From the NCBI GenBank assembly GCA_913049915.1, contig CAJWZC010000019.1:1-48834 (forward strand): a stretch of 48,834 nt of DNA. Direction: 5' to 3'. Each line of letters begins with the position of its first letter. Position 1 is the first letter of the stretch. The notes beneath the pieces are model-generated. The model saw only the letters and a list, made by a program, of their open reading frames with translations, was not told the DNA's origin and searched no databases. This document shows, in pieces, positions 43,127 through 48,834 of this stretch. A program made the position numbers and the translations under genes. The DNA is from an uncultured Colwellia sp. GTDB taxonomy: Bacteria > Pseudomonadota > Gammaproteobacteria > Enterobacterales > Alteromonadaceae.

Positions 43127-43936
43127 CTATATTTCTGGATCAAAACTGGCCACTTTACTTTCACGACGTTCTGCAGCTGCCTTTTCGTCATCAACAAACT
43201 CTCCTACTCTTAATTCAGGTAAGTTTTCATCACAGATATTACCACCTAGCGTATTAATTTCTTTACAAAGAGTACTGACTCTATCATCCATTAAATGTAC
43301 ATGATCAAGTAAGCGACCAATAGCCTTAGCCACTGGATCTGGGTTATCGTGAGAAACTGCATAAGCATCAAAGCCATATTTTTTAGCAGCTTCTTCTCGC
43401 TGTTGGCCTTCATCTTCACTAGGTTTCTCAGGAATAATACGTCCTGGAATACCAACTGCGGTAGCATTTGCAGGTAAATCTTTTACAACAACAGAGTTAG
43501 AGCCAACTTTACCACCCTTACCTATCGTTATGGGTCCAAGTACCTGGGCACCAGCACCGATAACAACATTATCTTCTAAAGTAGGATGACGTTTACCCGC
43601 TTTCCAACTTGTCCCACCTAAAGTTACACCATGATAAAGCGTAACATCATTGCCGACCTCAGCCGTTTCACCAATAACAATACCCATACCGTGGTCAATA
43701 AAAACACGACGACCTAATTTGGCACCTGGGTGTATCTCAATACCGGTTAACCAGCGAGAGAAAGTTGATATTACCCGCGCTAAAAGCTTCCAATTAGCAC
43801 ACCATAATCTATGACTTAATCGATGAATCCAAATTGCATGTAAGCCTGGATAATTGAGGATAACTTCAAAATTGGTTCGAGCGGCTGGATCTCTATCAAA
43901 GACACTATTGATATCTTCTTTGATACGGCTAAACAT
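43127..43936 (-). CDS. cysE: Serine O-acetyltransferase
   Basis: The 269-residue enzyme acetylates serine with acetyl-CoA, the first committed step to cysteine. The left-handed beta-helix is clear: [60 protein letters not shown] and the following hexapeptide repeats. The N-terminal helical domain is shorter than in E. coli CysE, as in many marine relatives. It lies 32 bp after trmJ. Standing next to the cysteine-consuming isc operon is meaningful but common in Alteromonadales and Vibrionales. Confidence 0.95.
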   Translation of the reverse strand: MFSRIKEDINSVFDRDPAARTNFEVILNYPGLHAIWIHRLSHRLWCANWKLLARVISTFSRWLTGIEIHPGAKLGRRVFIDHGMGIVIGETAEVGNDVTLYHGVTLGGTSWKAGKRHPTLEDNVVIGAGAQVLGPITIGKGGKVGSNSVVVKDLPANATAVGIPGRIIPEKPSEDEGQQREEAAKKYGFDAYAVSHDNPDPVAKAIGRLLDHVHLMDDRVSTLCKEINTLGGNICDENLPELRVGEFVDDEKAAAERRESKVASFDPEI

Positions 43937-43968
43937 ATACTATTCCTTCTCTTACTTTTAAATGGCGA

Positions 43969-44775
43969 TTACGACTTATCTTTACTGGACCTTTCCATCG
44001 AGGCAAAAATTCCACGCATCATCTTAATTTCTTTAATATCTGGTCTTGCACGATTGAATAAACGTCTAAGTTTAGTCATGACTAAACCTGGATGATTTTC
44101 TACAATAAAACCTGTTGCTTTGAGCGATTTTTCAAAGTGCTCATAAAAACGTTCTGATTCTTCTATAACGGGATAAAGTTCATCATCTTCATTTTTTGGT
44201 TTGGCAATTAAATTACCATTACCGCTACTACGTTCTTGATAATTTTGATCGTGCGCTAATAAATAGCTGGTACGCACTTCATAACTTAATGTTTGTACAG
44301 CCATCGCTAGATTTAACGAACTGTAATCAGGGTTTGCCGGTATCTGCACATGAAAATGACAAAGTTGTAATTCTTCATTGGTTAATCCGCTATTTTCACG
44401 GCCAAAGACCAACGCGACAGGATACTCTTCCGCTTCAGAAATCATTTTTTCACCACAACCTCTAGGCTCTAACATAGGCCAAGGTAATGTACGTGAACGG
44501 GCACTAGTACCAACAACTAAGCCACAATCTTCAATAGCTTCAGCGAGAGTACTAACAACTTTAGCATTAGCTAAAACGTCGGTAGCCCCTGCAGCCATGG
44601 CTTGAGCTTGACCATTGGGCATTTCAATTGGGTCGACTAAAATAAGCTGACTTAATCCCATTGTTTTCATTGCGCGTGCTGTACTACCGATGTTTCGACA
44701 GTCGGAAGTATTAACTAATACAATTTTAACGCGGTCTAATAGAGAACCTGTAGTACTTTGCTGAGAATCTGACAT
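43969..44775 (-). CDS. trmJ: tRNA (cytidine/uridine-2'-O-)-methyltransferase TrmJ
   Basis: The 268-residue SPOUT methyltransferase has [19 protein letters not shown] near the N-terminus and the knot motifs [16 protein letters not shown] and [15 protein letters not shown]. It methylates the 2'-OH of tRNA position 32. The location between suhB (divergent) and the isc locus matches other gammaproteobacteria. Confidence 0.94.
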   Translation of the reverse strand: MSDSQQSTTGSLLDRVKIVLVNTSDCRNIGSTARAMKTMGLSQLILVDPIEMPNGQAQAMAAGATDVLANAKVVSTLAEAIEDCGLVVGTSARSRTLPWPMLEPRGCGEKMISEAEEYPVALVFGRENSGLTNEELQLCHFHVQIPANPDYSSLNLAMAVQTLSYEVRTSYLLAHDQNYQERSSGNGNLIAKPKNEDDELYPVIEESERFYEHFEKSLKATGFIVENHPGLVMTKLRRLFNRARPDIKEIKMMRGIFASMERSSKDKS

Positions 44776-45129
44776 TGTTTACTCTTCTTGTTTGCTTATT
44801 CGCGCTTATTAACAGCGAGAGCAATTTATTGCCCTATTATTAACAGCCCATCTAAATGGCCAATATTCTAACATAGAAGAGTACTGGTATAGCTAACAAA
44901 AAGCACGCATATTACCGCTAACGATCTATGGTAATTTGATATTTAATAGTTTTTTTCACTATAAAAAAACATAATCAAATAAATAGTTCAATTATTAGAC
45001 GTTACTTTAATAATTTTGTCGCTAAGTACTTTTATATTTGCTATAATTTGCGCGCTCAATTTTCCAAGACAATATTTGCTTGGAAATGAATCGTTCTTTT
45101 AAAAATTATTTACAAATAGGTACTCTATT
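44776..45129. other. Divergent trmJ / suhB intergenic region
   Basis: About 350 bp, A/T-rich, holding the two divergent promoters. An extended -10 promoter for suhB was recognised at 45039-45047. No coding frame was seen. Confidence 0.5.
45039..45047 (+). promoter_or_regulatory. Extended -10 promoter of suhB
   Basis: TG-C-TATAAT is a perfect extended -10 element; the -35 region is weak. It would give a leader of about 75 nt before the suhB ATG. Confidence 0.5.
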
Positions 45130-45933
45130 ATGCATCCCATGCTAAATATTGCCGTGCGCGCAGCGCGTACAGCAGGTAAAGTTATCGTTCGCTCTATGGA
45201 GCAACTTGATAAAGTTGAAATTGAATCAAAAGGCACTAACGATTTCGTCACCAGTGTTGATATTAGCTCTGAAGAAGCCATTATTGAAACTATTCGTAAA
45301 TCATACCCAAATCACACTATTATTGGTGAAGAGTCGGGTGTTTTAAAAGGCATTGATGACGATTATCAATGGATTATTGACCCGTTAGATGGCACAACAA
45401 ACTTCATCAAAGGTATTCCACACTTTGCCGTGTCAATTGCTTTAAAAGTTAAAGGTAAATTAGATCAAGCTGTTGTATTTGATCCAATTCGTGGAGAATT
45501 ATTCTCAGCGAGTCGTGGTAAAGGTGCACAATTAAATGGTTTCAGAATCCGTGTTAATAAAAACAAAGAGATTTCAGGCACTATCTTAGCGACTGGGTTC
45601 CCTATTAAGCACAAACAACATAGCCTTGCTTATATGGCAATGTTCTCAGCATTATTCCAAAAATCATCTGATATACGCCGCGCAGGTTCAACATCTCTTG
45701 ACCTTGCTTATGTAGCAGCGGGCCGTGTTGATGGTTTCTTCGAAATTGGTACTAAACCATTTAATACTGCTGCTGGTGAATTATTAGTGATTGAGGCAGG
45801 TGGTTTAGTTACTGACTTTACTGGTGGTCATAATCATTCAAATTCAGGTAATATTGTTGCAGCAAACACACGTATATTAAAAGATGTTTTACAAGAGATC
45901 CGCCCACATTTAGGTGAAGCTCTTAGCAAGTAA
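45130..45933 (+). CDS. suhB: Inositol-1-monophosphatase family protein SuhB
   Basis: The 267-residue Mg-dependent phosphatase carries the metal motifs IIGEESG, WIIDPLDGTTNFIKG and the later RRAGSTSLDLAYVAAGRVDGF. In E. coli SuhB also joins the rRNA antitermination complex with Nus factors, which is its likely essential role. The start MHPMLNIAVRAARTAGKV is canonical. Divergent from trmJ, as in E. coli. Confidence 0.95.
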   Translation: MHPMLNIAVRAARTAGKVIVRSMEQLDKVEIESKGTNDFVTSVDISSEEAIIETIRKSYPNHTIIGEESGVLKGIDDDYQWIIDPLDGTTNFIKGIPHFAVSIALKVKGKLDQAVVFDPIRGELFSASRGKGAQLNGFRIRVNKNKEISGTILATGFPIKHKQHSLAYMAMFSALFQKSSDIRRAGSTSLDLAYVAAGRVDGFFEIGTKPFNTAAGELLVIEAGGLVTDFTGGHNHSNSGNIVAANTRILKDVLQEIRPHLGEALSK

Positions 45934-46017
45934 TTTTGCATTTATACCCAGTAACAATCAAGATGCATACCTTAGAGCACTTTGAATGAAAACGGGCATA
46001 TATTAAACGTTATACTT

Positions 46018-46066
46018 AAAGACGCCACGTTATCTTTTTAAACAAAGAGAACGTGGCGTCTTTTTT
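46018..46066 (+). terminator. Terminator of suhB
   Basis: A perfect 14-bp G/C-rich stem (46018-46031 with 46050-46063) ends in T6. It lies about 85 nt past the suhB stop codon. Confidence 0.88.
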
Positions 46067-46114
46067 GCTTTAAGTTAGCTAAGTAGTCAATAGAAGAATC
46101 GATTAAGAGAGCCC

Positions 46115-46906
46115 ATGGAAAATATTAATACAAATAAACAAGCCTTTATTGCTGGAGAGGTTGCCCTCGTTGGCTCCGGACCTGGCGATCCAGACTTACT
46201 CACCTTGCAGGCATATCGGTTTATTAAGCAAGCTGAAGTGGTGATCTATGACCGATTAGTAAGTGCCGAAATCATGTTGCTCCTACCAAGTACTTGCCAA
46301 CAGATATATGTAGGAAAAAAACAAGCAGAACATAGAGTTCCACAAGATGGTATTAATCAATTATTGGTAGATAACGCTTTATTAGGTAAAAAAGTTGTTC
46401 GCTTAAAAGGGGGAGATCCTTTTGTTTTTGGACGAGGCTCTGAAGAAGCTCAATTTTTATTAAGTCATGGTGTTGCTTGCCACATAGTCCCAGGCATGAC
46501 AGCAGCATCTGCCTGTACAAGCTATGCTGGTATTCCGTTAACCCATAGAAAAGTTGCAAGAAGCTGCACTTTTATAACCGGTCATGTGCAAGATAATGGT
46601 GCATTAGATCTTCCGTGGCAGGCATTAAATGATAAAGAACAGACTATTGTTTTTTACATGGGCATAAAAAGCCTACCAATAATCACCACTCAGCTGATAG
46701 AGGCAGGTCGAGATATCAATACACCCGCCGCATTAATTAGAAAAGGCACTCGCCAAGATCAACAAGTGATCAAGGGAACATTAGCTAATTTAACCAAGTT
46801 GGTCGCTTTACATAAGATAACACCACCAAGCTTAATTATTATTGGAGATGTGGTAGGTATATTCCCTAGTGAACAACTTACTAATTTAGGTTACTTAACT
46901 CCTTAA
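46115..46906 (+). CDS. cobA: Uroporphyrinogen-III C-methyltransferase (SUMT)
   Basis: This 263-residue SAM-dependent enzyme makes precorrin-2. SAM-binding motifs are VALVGSGPGDPDLLTLQA near residue 17 and VVRLKGGDPFVFGRGSEE near residue 93. PGMTAASACTSYAGIPLTHR and the C-terminal PPSLIIIGDVVG follow. It is the stand-alone form, not the fused CysG. In a B12-salvaging cell the product probably goes to sirohaem for sulfite or nitrite reductase, by inference. The ATG at 46115 follows AAGAGAG. It ends at a terminator shared with the convergent helicase gene. Confidence 0.9.
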   Translation: MENINTNKQAFIAGEVALVGSGPGDPDLLTLQAYRFIKQAEVVIYDRLVSAEIMLLLPSTCQQIYVGKKQAEHRVPQDGINQLLVDNALLGKKVVRLKGGDPFVFGRGSEEAQFLLSHGVACHIVPGMTAASACTSYAGIPLTHRKVARSCTFITGHVQDNGALDLPWQALNDKEQTIVFYMGIKSLPIITTQLIEAGRDINTPAALIRKGTRQDQQVIKGTLANLTKLVALHKITPPSLIIIGDVVGIFPSEQLTNLGYLTP

Positions 46907-46949
46907 CGTTTTATTTTATTGAAGGTATTGAGTGTCAAAATTTAGTAAA

Positions 46950-46994
46950 AAAAAACCTTATGAAGAATATTAGCTATTCGTCATAAGGTTTTTT
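46950..46994. terminator. Bidirectional terminator between SUMT and helicase genes
   Basis: A perfect 14-bp stem (46950-46963 with 46981-46994), with an additional inner GAATA/TATTC pairing, has A6 on the left and T6 on the right. It can end both the SUMT transcript and the leftward helicase transcript. Confidence 0.85.
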
Positions 46995-47017
46995 AGTTAC
47001 TAAATCAATTATATCCT

Positions 47018-48418
47018 TTATTTTGTAGGGCGTATTGCTCTACGTGGTTTAGGACCAGTACCATCGTATTCAGGTTTTTTACGTCTAGAGGAATCATTAC
47101 CCGGTTTTGCTTTATTCCCACCGGTATTATTACCATTAGCATTACGACCTGAGCGTTGACCATCTTTGTGCTCAACTCTACCCTTACCTGCCCCTTGAGG
47201 CTTGCCAGACTTGGGTGGTTTACCTTGTTTTAAAGGTTTGATCGTACGAGACTCACCTAATTCATTAGCAGGTATAAATTGTTCAATAACTTTACGCTCG
47301 ATATGCTGCTGAATAACATGCTCGATGCCCCACAATAAATCTAACTCATCAGCACAAACTAAAGACAATGCTTGTCCAGTATTACCTGCACGAGCTGTTC
47401 TACCAATACGGTGAACATAATCCTCAGGAACATTCGGTAAATCAAAGTTAACTACTTGTGGTAATAAATCAATATCAATACCACGGGCTGCAATATCAGT
47501 TGCTACTAATATCTTCACTGAACCATCTTTAAAGGCAGCAAGCGCTTTTGTACGTGCGCCTTGGCTTTTATTACCATGAATTGCTGCAGCAGTCAGACCT
47601 TCAGCTTCAAGGTGCTTAGTAAGCTTGTTTGCACCATGTTTAGTTTTTGTAAAAACTAATACTTGTTGCCAGTCATTTTCTTTTATTAAATGCGTTAACA
47701 CAGCAGGTTTACGTTTTTTATCAACCGCTGTTAACCATTGAGTCACTTTTTCTGCGGTACTATTTTCTGCATCAACTGAAATCTCTAATGGATTATTTAC
47801 CATACCTTTAGCTAAGGCACGAATATCAGGTGAAAATGTTGCCGAGAAGAGTAAATTTTGACGTGCTTTTGGCAAAGCAGTCATAAGCTTTTTAATATCA
47901 CGGATAAAGCCCATATCTAACATACGATCGGCTTCGTCAAGAATGAAGACTTCTAGTTGACTAAACTTAACAGCTCTTTGATTATATAAATCTAATAGAC
48001 GTCCTGGCGTTGCTACAAGTATGTCAACACCTTGGCGAAGACGCATCATTTGCGGATTAATTTTAACACCACCAAAAACAACGGTTGAGTGTAAGTTTAA
48101 ATACTTACCATACTCTTCAATGTTTACACTTATTTGCGCAGCTAACTCGCGAGTAGGCGTTAATATTAGCGCTCTTACGTTGTTAGATGAAACCTTATTA
48201 CTATTACTGCTAGAAAGGCGCTGTAACAATGGCAAAGTAAACCCTGCTGTTTTACCAGTACCAGTTTGTGCTGCAGCCATTATATCGCGTCCAGAAAGGA
48301 CTGCTGGAATCGCTTGTGCTTGGATCGGCGAAGGCGTTTCGTAGCCCTTGTCACGTACTGCTTTTAGTAATGCTTCAGATAAACCTAAATCAGTAAAATT
48401 GGTTGGGGTATCGCTCAT
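47018..48418 (-). CDS. DEAD-box RNA helicase, RhlE type
   Basis: The 466-residue helicase has a Q motif ([14 protein letters not shown]...[10 protein letters not shown]), motif [13 protein letters not shown], motif [10 protein letters not shown], motif III SATF and motif [12 protein letters not shown]. The C-terminal tail of roughly 85 residues is rich in Lys, Arg, Gly and Asn, a likely RNA-binding extension. The order of motifs and the LPLLQRL region favour RhlE. The frame is open to 48466, but the ATG at 48418 ([12 protein letters not shown]) has GAGA upstream and fits the family. In cold-living bacteria such helicases are often cold-induced; the folded region upstream is consistent with that but does not prove it. 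Confidence 0.92.
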   Translation of the reverse strand: MSDTPTNFTDLGLSEALLKAVRDKGYETPSPIQAQAIPAVLSGRDIMAAAQTGTGKTAGFTLPLLQRLSSSNSNKVSSNNVRALILTPTRELAAQISVNIEEYGKYLNLHSTVVFGGVKINPQMMRLRQGVDILVATPGRLLDLYNQRAVKFSQLEVFILDEADRMLDMGFIRDIKKLMTALPKARQNLLFSATFSPDIRALAKGMVNNPLEISVDAENSTAEKVTQWLTAVDKKRKPAVLTHLIKENDWQQVLVFTKTKHGANKLTKHLEAEGLTAAAIHGNKSQGARTKALAAFKDGSVKILVATDIAARGIDIDLLPQVVNFDLPNVPEDYVHRIGRTARAGNTGQALSLVCADELDLLWGIEHVIQQHIERKVIEQFIPANELGESRTIKPLKQGKPPKSGKPQGAGKGRVEHKDGQRSGRNANGNNTGGNKAKPGNDSSRRKKPEYDGTGPKPRRAIRPTK

Positions 48419-48834
48419 AAGTATCTCTTTAAAAAGTATTAGGGTCTGTTGATCTTTAATGTTCAAAATATTGTTCGAATTAAATGCTTTTGATTACGGC
48501 GCTAGGAATGTAGTCTACTAATACGATGTAAACTCTTCGAAGCGAAGAGAAATAAGTACATTAACGTATCCAAAGCATTCTTATTAGACACTTTTACTTC
48601 TTTATCGCGTAATAGAGTCATTACGAAAAGTCTAATCAGCCTTAAATAAAAAGCAAATAGACGGCTACATAATACAGCAGCAAAGTTAAATAGCCCTAAT
48701 CAAGTACTGACAGCGTTATTAAAAATATTGCCAGCATTAAAGGGCGTGCAGCATACAGCAAGGTTCATTCTAAGTCTATTAATACCAAGTTGATTAAGTT
48801 CTTTCCCACTCAGCGAGAATTAAAAGGCTTAGAG
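48419..48834. other. Region upstream of the helicase gene with a large foldback
   Basis: No open frame was recognised to the window edge. A large foldback lies at 48483-48579. An outer imperfect stem of about 15 bp pairs AATGCTTTTGATTACG (48483-48498) with 48565-48579. An inner hairpin pairs CTCTTCG with CGAAGAG (48533-48539 with 48543-48549). It could be a structured 5' leader of the leftward helicase gene. The right-hand 250 bp shows nothing recognisable. Confidence 0.5.

Noticed and set aside
43080..43304. 74-codon plus-strand frame starting near the cysE end
   Set aside because: Mostly antisense to cysE and starting beside its terminator; no independent support.
1..48834. CRISPR arrays, toxin-antitoxin pairs, restriction or defence islands, integrases, tRNA attachment sites
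   Set aside because: Looked for as possible hidden systems; no regularly spaced repeats, no recognisable defence or mobile genes and no tRNA gene were seen.

Overview
The window looks like chromosomal DNA of a marine gammaproteobacterium of the order Alteromonadales, most probably Colwellia or a close relative in Colwelliaceae. This is inferred from the low G+C, the gene content and the order of conserved blocks (murJ-ribF-ileS beside rpsT; suhB / trmJ-cysE / iscRSUA-hscBA-fdx). No phage, integrase, intact insertion sequence, CRISPR array, tRNA or rRNA gene was recognised.

Layout. 1-3594 (minus): ileS (partial, runs off the left edge), ribF and murJ. 3919-4179 (plus): rpsT with a TTG start. 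4642-6351: a multiply broken family M49 peptidase lipoprotein gene. 6510-9260 (minus): a DmdC-type acyl-CoA dehydrogenase and a DUF3010 protein. 9403-13313: four sugar-acid catabolism-like genes in two convergent pairs (SDR, amidohydrolase / enolase-superfamily dehydratase, class II aldolase). 13400-13573: an unlisted 57-residue membrane protein. 13663-18269: a ThrE-type exporter, an M13 metallopeptidase lipoprotein and a periplasmic solute-binding-like protein. 18374-19680: an iron-storage block with a Fur box, bfd, and two divergent bacterioferritin subunits. 19955-27112: a cobalamin riboswitch followed by btuD, btuC, cobO, btuF, btuB and a lipoprotein. 27220-35735: a second lipoprotein, a NUDIX hydrolase, a GST, a large U32 protein and a GH31 glycosidase. 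36565-36990: remains of a LysE-type exporter. 37189-42839 (minus): the isc Fe-S assembly operon with two tandem IscR-like boxes upstream. 43127-44775 (minus): cysE and trmJ. 45130-46906 (plus): suhB and an SUMT gene. 47018-48418 (minus): an RhlE-type DEAD-box helicase with a strongly folded upstream region.

How the genes work together. The riboswitch operon holds outer-membrane uptake (BtuB), periplasmic capture (BtuF), inner-membrane import (BtuCD) and corrinoid adenosylation (CobO), and ends with a lipoprotein that abuts btuB. That lipoprotein has a cadherin-like N-terminal domain and a probable beta-propeller. Its position and apparent architecture recall BtuG, the surface B12-capturing propeller of Bacteroidetes, and this is the most interesting hypothesis in the window. 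The two bacterioferritin subunits have complementary defects: one keeps the ferroxidase ligands but lacks the haem Met, the other keeps Met52 but has lost most ferroxidase ligands. This implies an obligate mixed-subunit shell. The isc operon, cysE (cysteine supply) and SUMT (sirohaem precursor for sulfite reduction) form a loose sulfur/Fe-S neighbourhood.

Several start codons were moved from the longest open frame on the basis of ribosome-binding sites, signal peptides or family N-termini. TTG starts are supported for rpsT, murJ, hscB and the 28560 lipoprotein. All functional calls come from reading motifs by eye; no database search was run.
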